Shown here piece after piece: positions 25,202 to 34,114 of a DNA stretch of 64,000 nucleotides (position 1 is the stretch's first letter; the number at the start of each line of letters is the position of its first letter). Source of the stretch: Panacagrimonas sp052389915 (GTDB lineage: Bacteria; Pseudomonadota; Gammaproteobacteria; Nevskiales; Nevskiaceae); contig JBQTHL010000013.1 of the NCBI GenBank assembly GCA_052389915.1, forward strand, positions 80,420-144,419. Reading direction: 5' to 3'. A program made the translations under genes and the position numbers. Below the pieces are notes generated by a model that was not told the DNA's origin, did no database searches, and worked only from the letters and a program-made list of their open reading frames with translations.

Positions 25202-25649
25202 GTGCGTCTCCGTCCTGCGATGCCGCAGCCCTGGAGACGCGGCGGAGAGTTACGCCGGTGGGGCCAGTCTGCGGTGCGCGTATTCGCGCGGACCGCAAGC
25301 TAGGAGCGGTGCCGTGCCCGGACCTTGACCCAGGTCAATGCGTGTCCGGGACGTTTGTGTCGGAGCCCTTGGCAGACGTTCGCGGCAGCTTCGCCAATTG
25401 CCGCAACTACCTGTTCCGATGGCCTTCGCGGGGGCAGGTGAACGGCAAGTTAATGTTTGTCCACCTTCGCCGGCTTGGCCGATAAACGTTGCCGGAAATG
25501 CCGAAAACGCCGGTTGCCGCACATCCTCGCATCGAGTCGAACGATGCCGTTGTCAGCCGGGGGCATCCCCATCACGCGCATCAAAGTGATCCAGTGGTGC
25601 CGAGCGCGAGGACATTTGCCACGTGCACTGCATCCCAGGCGACGGTCCT
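25202..25649. other. Intergenic region with FNR-type promoter
   Basis: 448 bases upstream of the large InlB-repeat gene and after the end of the monooxygenase gene. The only feature I can support is the FNR-type box at 25325-25338 with a -10-like element at 25298-25303. The short frames in it lack starts or family matches. Confidence 0.6.
25325..25338. promoter_or_regulatory. FNR/Anr-type box
   Basis: TTGACCCAGGTCAA is a perfect inverted dyad of the FNR/Anr type. Read leftwards, -41.5 spacing gives a start near 25290, and TAGCTT (25303-25298 on the minus strand) falls at the -10 position. This is the best-placed FNR-type promoter in the window. Confidence 0.75.
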
Positions 25650-27200
25650 TCACTTCAATAGACGGTAATCGCTCAAGCGGAACCACCTGCGGGAAAGGAT
25701 GAACCCGGTCGCCGGTTCCGGGGACAGGCTCGTGACCTCTTCGGTCATGTTCTTCCTGTAGAAGGCGGTGCAGGCGGCGTTCTGCCAGACCGTCTTCTGC
25801 ATCTTGCTTCTCATCCCGGCGACGTACGCATCCTGCAGCTCGCGCCTGGCATCGATGGCCTTGATGCCCCCGTCCTGCTTGACGGCGCAAATCGCCTGAA
25901 CGATGTAATCGGTCGCCGCCTCCATGTAGGAAATCTGCGAACTGTGTCCGGTGCCGGTGTTCGGTCCGTTCACCTTGAAATAGTTGGGGTAACCGGAAAC
26001 GGCAATGCCCTTGTAGGAGACCGCCTCCTGTTCCCATTCGCTGTTGAGGTTGCGGCCGCCCAGCCCGAACACCTGGAACGTGAGCGCCTTCTGCATGTTC
26101 GAGTACGCGAAATATCCGGTGGCGTAGACGATGACGTCGAGGGGGATGTCCTTGCCATCCCGGGTCCTGATGCCCTGGGGCGTGATGCATTCAATCCCGC
26201 TGATGTCCGTCTCGACATTGGCAAGCGACAGCGCGGGGAGATAGGCATTGGTCGGTATGACCCGCCGGCAACCCAGCTCGTAGTCCGGCAGCATGTGCTG
26301 GCGCAACTTGTCGTCCTTGATGTACTTGTCCAGGTGCGCTTTCAACCTTCTCCGGTAATGGCCCTTCATGAGCCGACTGATCCCCGACAGTCCCGGGTAG
26401 CGGCGGAAGGCGATAAACCGGACATCGTAGAAAGCAAAGACAAGCGTACGGATGATGTGCCGTATGCCCGGCAGGGTTCGAATGAAACGTTCCACCGCAC
26501 CGTAATGCCGGTCTGCGCGAGGGAGTATCCACTGCGCCTTGCCCATGAACAGCGCAAGCCGGGACACCTTCCCGGCAATGGCCGGAACGATCTGCGCCGC
26601 CGAACATCCCGAGCCGATCACGCCGACACGCTTGCCTTCGTAGGCAACCGAGTGATCCCAGTGTCCGGAGTGGAACATCGGGCCCTTGAAGGTTTCGGCA
26701 CCCTTGATCGCAGGAGTGTGCGGGTTCGCCAGCACCCCGCTGGCGTCGATCACGAAGCGGGCGCTGTATCGCTCGCCCGACTCCGTCTCCACCTGCCACC
26801 GCGCGTCGCGCTCGTCGAAAGCGAGCCGCGTCACGGTCTGGTTCATACGTGCGTGCATCCGCAAGCCGAACCTGTCGATGATGTGGTTCGTGTAGGCGAG
26901 CAATTCGCTTTGCGGGGCAAAGGATTTCCTGAATGGATAGGGTATGAACGAGATGCAGTAGAGGCTGGTTGGAATGTCCACCTCTGCGCCGGGATATGAG
27001 TTGGCCTGCCAGGTTCCGCCCAGCTCAGAGCTTCGTTCCAGCAGGACAAAATCCTTGCAGTGGTTCTTCTGCAACCGGATGGCCGCCAACAGCCCCGAGA
27101 ACCCGGTCCCGATGATCACGGTTTCAACCTGGCGGGGCTGCATCGGGCTTGCGGTGTTTGCCGATATCGCCGTTGTTGCGGATTGCTCTGATTCGCTCAT
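25650..27200 (-). CDS. FAD-dependent monooxygenase, Baeyer-Villiger/FMO type
   Basis: 516 residues. An FAD-binding GTGFSG motif near residue 31 and ERSSELGGTW follow; a second Rossmann motif GSGCSA (about 200) binds NADPH. Between them is FKGPMFHSGHWD, matching the FxGxxxHxxxW(P/D) fingerprint of Baeyer-Villiger monooxygenases. Such cytoplasmic enzymes insert oxygen into ketones or oxidise soft heteroatoms in compounds such as steroids and cyclic ketones. The substrate is not predictable. It is on the same strand as the cytochrome b561 gene, 91 bases downstream of it, and may be transcribed with it. Confidence 0.9.
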   Translation of the reverse strand: MSESEQSATTAISANTASPMQPRQVETVIIGTGFSGLLAAIRLQKNHCKDFVLLERSSELGGTWQANSYPGAEVDIPTSLYCISFIPYPFRKSFAPQSELLAYTNHIIDRFGLRMHARMNQTVTRLAFDERDARWQVETESGERYSARFVIDASGVLANPHTPAIKGAETFKGPMFHSGHWDHSVAYEGKRVGVIGSGCSAAQIVPAIAGKVSRLALFMGKAQWILPRADRHYGAVERFIRTLPGIRHIIRTLVFAFYDVRFIAFRRYPGLSGISRLMKGHYRRRLKAHLDKYIKDDKLRQHMLPDYELGCRRVIPTNAYLPALSLANVETDISGIECITPQGIRTRDGKDIPLDVIVYATGYFAYSNMQKALTFQVFGLGGRNLNSEWEQEAVSYKGIAVSGYPNYFKVNGPNTGTGHSSQISYMEAATDYIVQAICAVKQDGGIKAIDARRELQDAYVAGMRSKMQKTVWQNAACTAFYRKNMTEEVTSLSPEPATGFILSRRWFRLSDYRLLK

Positions 27201-27291
27201 TGTCGGGTTCTCTCAACCAGCCGGTTGCCAATGTTCGTTTCGGGACTGCGCGACGGCGTCCTTGCCGGTGCAGCACAGGTAGCGCGTCGGG

Positions 27292-28062
27292 TCACTCGGT
27301 AGGACCCTTTTCAGGGTTGCTACCGGCGGCTTGATTAGCCGCGTCGGCGGGCGACCCCGCCACGACCTTGCGGCCCGTGAACATCGCGGAAACGAGCGTG
27401 CCGCCTTCGCGCAGTTCGGTCACAACGACCGCCACGATGTGCAGGACGATCATCCCGCCTAAGGCGAAGAATCCGTACAGGTGCAAGGTCGCTACCGGCT
27501 CGCGCATCGCGCGCATGTCCGCGTAGGAACTCTTGTCGTAGAGCTCCGGCGAGTACGGCACCAGCGTCGCCGGATCGACCCCGGGCGCGGCGATCCACTG
27601 CGCGATCCAGTGTCCGAACGGCGGAAAGTAGATGTCGGTCCCCGCCAGCACCAGGCCGGTGAGTGCCTGCGCAGTGATCAGCAGTAGCAGCACTGCGACG
27701 GCGATACGTCCCAGCGGGTTGTGTCCGAGGTAGTGCTGCGGACGCCCTGCCGCGAACGCCGCCGTGTAACTGCGAACGCGCGCGATATAGCCCCTCCCGC
27801 CCGGAAGAATCTGGCGCCAGCGCGAGTAGTGACTGCCAACGAATGCCCACACGATGCGCAGGCCAATGGCGAGCGCAAAGACGTAACCCACCCAGACATG
27901 CAGCGTCTTCAGCAGGACCTTGCCCTCGTTCGGAATCTTGAACGCGCCTGCGTTGAGAATCACCAGGCCCAGCGCCGCCAGCACGATCACGCACAGCACG
28001 GTGATCCAGTGGAACCACCGCGTTTGCGCATCCCACACCTTGTACGACTTGAGTTCGGTCAT
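27292..28062 (-). CDS. Cytochrome b561-type membrane protein
   Basis: 256 residues with four main membrane helices, of the bacterial cytochrome b561/Ni-Fe hydrogenase b-subunit family. Likely haem-ligand histidines are seen in RWFHWITVL (helix 1), LLKTLHVWVGY (helix 2) and the last helices (ATLHLYGFF, IVLHIVAVV). It would carry electrons between quinones and a periplasmic partner such as a c-type cytochrome. It follows the P-type ATPase gene by 36 bases and is therefore probably in the same transcript, under the FNR-type box at 30076. The nearby cytochrome c gene, a possible partner, is broken. Confidence 0.88.
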   Translation of the reverse strand: MTELKSYKVWDAQTRWFHWITVLCVIVLAALGLVILNAGAFKIPNEGKVLLKTLHVWVGYVFALAIGLRIVWAFVGSHYSRWRQILPGGRGYIARVRSYTAAFAAGRPQHYLGHNPLGRIAVAVLLLLITAQALTGLVLAGTDIYFPPFGHWIAQWIAAPGVDPATLVPYSPELYDKSSYADMRAMREPVATLHLYGFFALGGMIVLHIVAVVVTELREGGTLVSAMFTGRKVVAGSPADAANQAAGSNPEKGPTE

Positions 28063-28098
28063 CGAAGGGCCTCGTTAAAAATCCAGTCGCAGTCTCTA

Positions 28099-30006
28099 TC
28101 ACAGGTCATGAATCACCTTGGGTGGAAACGCGGCGCGCAGGGCGTTGAGCACGGCCAGCACGTCGATGACTTCCTGCGCGATGGCGCCGTTGACGGGACT
28201 CAAATGCCCGGTGACGGCGAAGCCCATGCCGATCACGCTCAGCGCCATTCCACCCACCGCACTTTGCAGCGCGATCACGCGCATGCGGTGACTGATGTGC
28301 ATGAACTCATCGACCTTCTTCAGCGAGTTGTCCATCACCACCACACCGGCAGCTTCTGCGGTCACATCGCTGTTCTGGCCGATGGCCATGCCGACGGTCG
28401 CGGCCATCATCGCCGGGGCGTCGTTGATGCCGTCGCCGACGTACAGCGTTTTCGCCTTGAGCGTTTCCGCACGCACGATGGCCAGCTTTTCTTCGGGCGT
28501 TTTCTGCGCGTGTACTTCGGTGATACCGACCAGCCCGGCCAGGTAGCGCACCTCGGATTCGCGATCACCCGAGATGATCATCAGCCGGGTGAACTGGTGC
28601 TTCGGTCCCAGGTGACTGACGAAGGAATGACTCTCCACGCGCGGCGCATCGCGGAAGCGCAGCATCGCGGCGTAGCGCTGGTCGATCACCACCACGCATT
28701 CGAGCCCGCCCGCTATCTCCGGAATCTGTTCGGCGCCGGTCACGCTCTGCGCCATCAGCTTGCCGCGACTGGTGACCTGCACCTCGCGACCCGACACGAG
28801 GCCGCGCAGGCCCTGTCCCGGTGGCTCGCTCACCGCGGTGGCCTCGGCCAGCGAGAGTCCGTCTTCCTTCGCCGCCGCAAGAATGGCTCGCGCGAGCGGA
28901 TGCTTGGAATAGCGTTCCAAGCCGGCCACCAAGCCCAGCACCTCAGTACGCTCGAATCCGGGCGCAAGCAGAATCTCGGTAAGCGTCGGCGCGCCGTAGG
29001 TCAGCGTTCCGGTCTTGTCGAAGATCGCGGTGCGGCACTCGGCGATCTGCTCCAGCACCACCGGGCTCTTGACGATGATCGCGCGCCGCGCGCACAGCGA
29101 GATCGAGCCGATGATGGCAATCGGGATCGCGATTAGCAGCGGACAGGGCGTGGCGATGACCAGCACCGCGAGAAAGCGGATCGGCTCGCCGCTGATCGCC
29201 CAGGCCAGCACCGCGATCAGCAGCGCCACCGGCGTGTAGATCGCACCCAGGCGATCCCCCAGACGGCGCAAGCTGGGTCGCGTGGATTCGGAGTCGCGCA
29301 TGACGCCCATGATTCGCGCGTATCGCGAGTCCGCGGCGCGGCGCGTGGTGCGCAGGGTCAGCACCGACTCGCCGTTGATGGCGCCCGAGATCACGGTGGA
29401 ACCCGCAGTCTTTGTGATCTGGAACGGTTCGCCGGTCAGGTAGGACTCGTCCATCGTGCCGTGACCTTCGAGCACCACGCCATCGGCCGGGCAGATCTCG
29501 TGAGGGTGCAGCACCAGCGTGTCGCCGACCGCAATTTCGTCGAGCGCCACATCGACGACCACGCCCTCGCACCTGCGGTGCGCAATCGAGGGCATGCGCT
29601 GGGCAAGCGCCGCCAGCACCGAGGACGCACTGCGCACGGCAAAACTCTCCAGGGCTACACCGCCCGCGAGCATCAGCACGATGATCGAGCCGGCCAGATA
29701 TTCGCCGAGCAGCATCGACGTCACGATGGACAGACCGCCCAACACATCCGCACCGAACTCGCGCTTCAGCAGCCTTCGGACAATGCCGACTAGCAGCGGC
29801 AGTCCGCCAAGCACGAGCGTCGCGAGAAGCGGAAGCTGATGGACCCGCGCCTCCGCGTGCAGGCCGAAGCGCAGCAGCAGGTGAAGTGCGATGGCGGTGA
29901 TCGATAGCAGCGCGATGACGCTGATCCGCCGCTCCCACAGCGCGGACGGTAAATACCAGCGCCGCACACGACACGGAGCGACCGCAAGGGATGGGGACGC
30001 AGTCAT
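28099..30006 (-). CDS. P1B-type heavy-metal ATPase with TPC motif
   Basis: 635 residues from the ATG at 30006; a GTG four codons upstream is also possible. Motifs: TGE in DESYLTGEP, the membrane metal site ATPCPLLIAIPI, phosphorylation site FDKTGTLTYG, HP locus SKHPLAR, and hinge GDGINDAPA. There is no N-terminal metal-binding domain. Helix 4 carries TPC rather than the CPC of Cu/Zn/Cd pumps, and the last helix region has QEVIDVLAVLNALR; both are features of the P1B-5 (Ni/Fe-type) group. It exports a transition metal from the cytoplasm. An FNR-like dyad 70 bases upstream suggests induction at low oxygen together with the cytochrome b561 gene. Confidence 0.92.
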   Translation of the reverse strand: MTASPSLAVAPCRVRRWYLPSALWERRISVIALLSITAIALHLLLRFGLHAEARVHQLPLLATLVLGGLPLLVGIVRRLLKREFGADVLGGLSIVTSMLLGEYLAGSIIVLMLAGGVALESFAVRSASSVLAALAQRMPSIAHRRCEGVVVDVALDEIAVGDTLVLHPHEICPADGVVLEGHGTMDESYLTGEPFQITKTAGSTVISGAINGESVLTLRTTRRAADSRYARIMGVMRDSESTRPSLRRLGDRLGAIYTPVALLIAVLAWAISGEPIRFLAVLVIATPCPLLIAIPIAIIGSISLCARRAIIVKSPVVLEQIAECRTAIFDKTGTLTYGAPTLTEILLAPGFERTEVLGLVAGLERYSKHPLARAILAAAKEDGLSLAEATAVSEPPGQGLRGLVSGREVQVTSRGKLMAQSVTGAEQIPEIAGGLECVVVIDQRYAAMLRFRDAPRVESHSFVSHLGPKHQFTRLMIISGDRESEVRYLAGLVGITEVHAQKTPEEKLAIVRAETLKAKTLYVGDGINDAPAMMAATVGMAIGQNSDVTAEAAGVVVMDNSLKKVDEFMHISHRMRVIALQSAVGGMALSVIGMGFAVTGHLSPVNGAIAQEVIDVLAVLNALRAAFPPKVIHDL

Positions 30007-30075
30007 TTCGTCTGGCACCGCAAATCAGGCCTTCGCCGTCGGCTCATGCTCAGCCGGTGGCCTGCGCCGCCGCCA

Positions 30076-30087
30076 TGATCCAGATCA
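30076..30087. promoter_or_regulatory. FNR-like dyad upstream of the ATPase
   Basis: TGATCCAGATCA is a perfect inverted TGAT-N4-ATCA core; the outer bases differ from TTGAT/ATCAA. Read leftwards, a start at +41.5 would fall near 30040, 34 bases before the ATPase ATG, a good geometry. The -10 is weak. Confidence 0.5.
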
Positions 30088-30180
30088 CTTCGGTCTGCAC
30101 CTCGCCCGCCATCACCACTGGATGCGGGAGACTGAACATCAGCACCGGCCTCGATCCGGGTGCTGGGTCGGCCGAACGAT

Positions 30181-30648
30181 TCACTGAGATGTCGCCGCGC
30201 TGATTCCTTGAGTCAACGCTGCGGTGGACTTGCCTTGGCAGCCCGGCGTCGAGCACGGCATCTTGTAATAGATTGCGTTGAGGTAGGCCGCGACGTCGCC
30301 GATTTCCGACGGACTCCACTGCTGCCCGGTGTTGTCCTGTCAGCGTTGGACCTGCGCCAGCACGTCGCTCCAAGAACCCACGATGGAATTGTCGCGCCAG
30401 TGCGCCTGCGTCGTATGACAGCTGACGCATTGGGCTTCGTACAGCAACTGGCCACGCTGAGGGTCCAGCACCGCAAGCGCTGGCTGAGGATCAATGGGGC
30501 TTGCTGGCGCGAGACCGCCTCCACCGAGACAACCCGCCAGGGACGACGCGAGGATGACCGCGGCAAGAATTGGCCGTGATCCCCAGCCGGATGCTGTATC
30601 CGAGGGCTTGCCCCGGGGAGTACTTGAGGGCCCTCCTGTAGTGAACAT
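30181..30648 (-). pseudogene. Cytochrome c lipoprotein interrupted by an in-frame TGA
   Basis: From the ATG at 30648 the frame encodes a lipoprotein signal (LASSLAGC) and then QLLYEAQCVSCHTTQAHW, with a single CxxCH haem site. At 30340-30342 it meets TGA in the sequence LAQVQR-stop-QDNTGQQW. The same frame then continues without break for 52 codons (QDNTGQQWSPSEIGDVAAYL and onward) to a second stop at 30181. In this family the residue after QVQR is usually Trp, so TGG to TGA is the likely change. Either the gene is inactivated, with the distal helix lost, or there is read-through. The start codon is uncertain. Confidence 0.8.
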
Positions 30649-30863
30649 GGAATTGATCAACCGTGGGTTGTGAGCCCGGAACGCTAGGCCCGCATCGTGA
30701 ACCGCTCTGTGCGGCAGCGCACCTAGGTTGAATTCTCGCAAGCAGGCGCGATGACTGCGGACGAGCTTGCCGTCGCATGAACGCCTGTTAACGCTGCGAA
30801 CATGTAGCCGACAGGTGCGACCGCACACACTGCGCCACCGCAGTCCCCTGGTCCGAGGTGTTC

Positions 30864-31439
30864 GTGGAAGCGTTTCTGGTTTCAACCGGTCTGGTCGCCC
30901 TGGCCGAGATCGGCGACAAGACCCAGTTGCTCGCCTTCATCCTTGCCGCACGCTTTCGCCAGCCGGGCGCGATCATTCTCGGCATCCTGGTCGCGACGGT
31001 GCTCAACCACGCCGGTGCCGGCGCGCTCGGCGCCTGGATCACCACGTTCTTCTCACGCGAGACCCTGGCCTGGGGCCTGGGCCTGTCCTTCCTCGCGATG
31101 GCGGTGTGGACGCTGATTCCGGATAAGTTCGACGAGTCCGAGGCGCCGGTCACGCGGCGAGGCGCGTTCATCGCCACGGTCGTCGCGTTCTTTCTGGCCG
31201 AGATGGGCGACAAGACCCAGGTCGCCACCATCGCGCTGGCCGCGCAGTACGCGAATTTCTGCGCGGTGGTGGCCGGCACCACCCTGGGCATGATGATCGC
31301 GAACGTGCCCGCAGTGCTGCTCGGTGAAAAGCTGGTCCAGCGCCTGCCAGTGAAGCTGGTGCACCGGATCGCGGCGGCGATCTTCGGGTTACTGGGCATC
31401 ACCGTGCTGCTGGGTGCGGCGGGGCTGTTTTCCAGATGA
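30864..31439 (+). CDS. GDT1/UPF0016-family manganese transporter
   Basis: 191 residues with six membrane helices arranged as two homologous halves, each carrying the family signature: ALAEIGDKTQLLA in the first and LAEMGDKTQVA in the second. Members move Mn2+ or Ca2+ across the inner membrane and protect from excess manganese. The GTG at 30864 gives the start MEAFLVSTG, matching the usual N-terminus, with GAGG at 30855-30858; a GTG two codons earlier is an alternative. I looked for a yybP-ykoY Mn riboswitch in the leader and could not make one out. Confidence 0.9.
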   Translation: MEAFLVSTGLVALAEIGDKTQLLAFILAARFRQPGAIILGILVATVLNHAGAGALGAWITTFFSRETLAWGLGLSFLAMAVWTLIPDKFDESEAPVTRRGAFIATVVAFFLAEMGDKTQVATIALAAQYANFCAVVAGTTLGMMIANVPAVLLGEKLVQRLPVKLVHRIAAAIFGLLGITVLLGAAGLFSR

Positions 31440-31931
31440 TGCAGGTCAGCGGATATCAGCGCAGGGTGTATCGCGGCGTCAGCAATCTCCGCCTAAGTAG
31501 GTAAACGGCGCGCTTCCCGCGGCGCTGGAAGCCGTTGAATGAAGGCGACGAAGAAGATGGCCAAACTTCCGCTCGCGGTGGGCTCTGGTGCTCCACACGA
31601 GAGGCTTCGACATGACCACTGTTTCCATACCCACATTGCTGGCCTGCATCTGAGCCACGGTGTGGATGAACAAGCCCCGCACCGTATCGCGCGTGCCCGA
31701 ACCGCCCCGCGCTGCCCCTGCGTACCGGCAAACGCTGCAATTCTTGCCAACAGTTCTTGCGCACTTTCCCGTTTCGACTGCGCCCGCAAACTCATCATCA
31801 CAGGGGGGAGAGAAAGTAAGTTCATATAAATCATAAACATAAACATTCTGGACCCCGCGCCAATGGCTGGCATCGCAGTTGCCCCTTCGAATCAGGGATC
31901 GCATTTCGCGACCTGCCTGAATGGAGTGCAC
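31440..31931. other. Leader/promoter region of the T_hemolysin operon
   Basis: 492 bases after the manganese transporter. No gene is convincing. The last part has an AT-rich patch (31811-31845, with TATAAA at 31825-31830) that stands out in this GC-rich sequence and is a candidate core promoter; no good -35 is seen. Confidence 0.4.
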
Positions 31932-32642
31932 ATGTTTTTCGCCGACTGTTCGCCAGCCCCGGTTTCGGGATCTGAGCCCTGCGAATCGCCAGTACCAGGG
32001 ACGCGAAGTTCCGTGGCTTTCCTCGCCCGGCAAGGCATCGTCGAGGCCGAAGGGCCGGATCGTCCCGCGCTCGAACAATTCATTGCCGATCGCTACCGGC
32101 AGGTCCACGGCGCGCACCTCCAGCATTTCATGCCGCGCCTGTTCGGGTTCTATGAGCACGACGAGCTGATCGCTGCGTTCGGGCTGCGATCGGCGGGCCA
32201 GGGCGCGCTTTTTCTCGAACGTTATCTCGATGAGTCGGTCGAGGCCTGCGTGCATCGCCACTCGGGTCAACTCACTCAGCGTGCGCGAATCGCCGAGGTC
32301 GGCAATCTCGCGGGTTCCACGCCGGGTGCGCTGCGCAGCCTGATTCCTTCGCTGACCCACCTGCTGTGCGCGGAAGGTTTTGCATGGCTGAGCTTCACCG
32401 GCTCGGCGCGCCTGTGTAACGGCTTCACCCGCCTGGGTCTGCCCTTGTCGGTGGTCGCGCCCGCCACACCGGATCGCCTGCCGGAGAACGAGCGCCGCGC
32501 CTGGGGGCATTACTACGAACACGCGCCCTCGGTGATGCTCGGCGATGTCGAACGCGGCGCGCGCAGCCTGCGCGAGAGCGAAGCCGATCCGCGAGCTTTG
32601 CAGAAGCGTCTGGCGCCGGTCGCCCGCATCGGAGCGCCGTGA
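31932..32642 (+). CDS. Thermostable-hemolysin (T_hemolysin) family protein
   Basis: 236 residues from the ATG at 31932, which has GGAG at 31923-31926; an upstream ATG at 31863 would add 23 residues without family match. The family signature region is seen: ALEQFIADRYRQVHGAHLQH, FMPRLFGFYE, AAFGLRSAGQGALFLERYLD, and RIAEVGNLAG. The name comes from Vibrio delta-VPH hemolysins; the sequence pattern resembles acyltransferase/autoinducer-synthase-like folds rather than a pore-former, so a biosynthetic acyl-transfer role is plausible. Its stop overlaps the start of the AMP-ligase (ATGA), placing it at the head of a coupled operon. Confidence 0.85.
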   Translation: MFFADCSPAPVSGSEPCESPVPGTRSSVAFLARQGIVEAEGPDRPALEQFIADRYRQVHGAHLQHFMPRLFGFYEHDELIAAFGLRSAGQGALFLERYLDESVEACVHRHSGQLTQRARIAEVGNLAGSTPGALRSLIPSLTHLLCAEGFAWLSFTGSARLCNGFTRLGLPLSVVAPATPDRLPENERRAWGHYYEHAPSVMLGDVERGARSLRESEADPRALQKRLAPVARIGAP

Positions 32643-34114
32643 TGAGCCAGGTTCTCGTCGCGCTGTCGCGCCATGCACGCGAGCAGCCGCATGCCATAGC
32701 CATCCAGAACCGGTCGGTGCGCTTGAGTTATGCGCAGGTGCACATGGTCGTACACCGTTTGGCCGACGAGCTGGCCGGCACCGGCGCACGCACCCTCGGC
32801 CTGATCGCCGACAACGGCCCGGCCTGGGCGCTGGTGGACCTGGCTTGCATGGCAGCCGGCCTGCGGCTGGTGCCGCTGCCGCCGTTCTTTTCCGAGAGTC
32901 AACGCAGGCACGCGATGCGTGATGGCGGCGTCGATGCGCTGATGTACGAGGGTCGCGCTAGCGGCGACGCCGTGGCGCTGAGTTTTCCGGAAGGTCTGCC
33001 CGACATCTCGCTGAGGCTCATCGGTGATCCCGGTGTCGCCGTTCTCCCACCGGGCACGCAGAAAATCACCTACACCTCGGGCACGACTGGCGAGCCGCGC
33101 GGCGTTTGCCTGAGCGTCGGCAGTATGGAGAGAGTGGCGCAAGCACTAGCCGATGCCAGCGGCGCCACTCCGGGCGATGTCCACCTGAGCGCGCTGCCGT
33201 TGTCCACGCTGCTCGAAAACATTGGCGGCATCTACGCGCCCTTGCTTGCTGGTGCCGCGACCTGTCTGTTTAGTCTGGAAGATGTGGGCGTCGGCGGCGC
33301 AACGCGTATCGACGCGGTGAAGATGCTGGCGGCGCTGCGCGAGACACGCGCGACCAGCGTCATCCTGGTGCCGCAGATGCTGCAAGCACTGATCGTGCAG
33401 ATCGAACGCGGTGCGGTGCGACCCGATCGCCTGCGTTTCGTCGCCGTAGGCGGTGCGCCGGTTTCGCCGCTGCTGCTGGATCGGGCGCGTGCGCTGGGCT
33501 TGCCGGTGTTCGAAGGCTACGGCCTCTCCGAGTGTGCGTCGGTGGTTGCGCTGAATACGCCCGCGGCTTCGCGAACGGGCTCCGTGGGCCGCCCGCTGCC
33601 TCATCTCAAGTTGGGCCTCGCGCCTGATGGCGAGGTGCTGGTACACGGCGAGAAATTTCTGGGCTATGTCGGCGACGTACCGACCACAGCCGACCAGCCG
33701 CTCGCGACCGGCGATCTAGGCTTTGTCGACGACGACGGCTTTCTGCACCTGACCGGCCGCAAGAAAAACATGTTCGTCACCGCCTTTGGCCGCAACGTCG
33801 CGCCGGAGTGGGTCGAGCGCGAGCTGTGTGAAGAACCGGTGATCGCTCAGGTCGCGGTATTCGGCGAAGCGCAGCCGTGGAACGCAGCCGTGATCGTGGC
33901 GCGTGGTTCCGACACGGATGTCGATGCGGCATTGGAGCGCGTCAACGCGCGGCTGCCGGATTACGCGCGTGTGCGCTCATGGACTCCAGCCCGCGAGCCG
34001 TTCAGTCCGACCAACCAGCAACTCACACCCAACGGCCGCCTGCGTCGCGAAGCGATCTTCGCGGCCTATCGCCCATCCCTTCTTTCGCTTTACGAGGAGT
34101 CATTTGCGTCATGA
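32639..34114 (+). CDS. AMP-forming acyl/aryl ligase
   Basis: 491 residues, an ANL-superfamily adenylating enzyme that activates a carboxylate as acyl-AMP, normally before transfer to CoA or a carrier. Motifs: ITYTSGTTGEPRG (A3), FEGYGLSECASV (A5), TGDLGFVDDDGFLHLTGRKK (A7-A8). The A10 position that usually carries the catalytic Lys (GK) reads LTPNGRLRREA, with Arg in place of Lys. That may weaken or alter the adenylation step, or be normal for this subgroup. It overlaps both neighbours by four bases (ATGA twice), so the three proteins are translated as a set. Confidence 0.9.
   Translation: MMSQVLVALSRHAREQPHAIAIQNRSVRLSYAQVHMVVHRLADELAGTGARTLGLIADNGPAWALVDLACMAAGLRLVPLPPFFSESQRRHAMRDGGVDALMYEGRASGDAVALSFPEGLPDISLRLIGDPGVAVLPPGTQKITYTSGTTGEPRGVCLSVGSMERVAQALADASGATPGDVHLSALPLSTLLENIGGIYAPLLAGAATCLFSLEDVGVGGATRIDAVKMLAALRETRATSVILVPQMLQALIVQIERGAVRPDRLRFVAVGGAPVSPLLLDRARALGLPVFEGYGLSECASVVALNTPAASRTGSVGRPLPHLKLGLAPDGEVLVHGEKFLGYVGDVPTTADQPLATGDLGFVDDDGFLHLTGRKKNMFVTAFGRNVAPEWVERELCEEPVIAQVAVFGEAQPWNAAVIVARGSDTDVDAALERVNARLPDYARVRSWTPAREPFSPTNQQLTPNGRLRREAIFAAYRPSLLSLYEESFAS

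Noticed and set aside
27721..29136. A 471-codon open frame opposite the cytochrome b561 and ATPase genes
   Set aside because: It crosses two well-supported minus-strand genes and has no recognisable domain.
30340..30342. Selenocysteine at the internal TGA of the cytochrome c gene
   Set aside because: The position fits Trp by family pattern, no SECIS-like hairpin is evident right after the codon, and no sel genes are in the window.
30661..30863. yybP-ykoY manganese riboswitch ahead of the GDT1-type gene
   Set aside because: Such leaders are common for this family, but I could not find the conserved loop sequences or the paired helices.
31493..31873. A 126-codon minus-strand frame in the leader of the T_hemolysin operon
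   Set aside because: No family pattern, poor start and low-complexity composition; the AT-rich patch there is better explained as a promoter.
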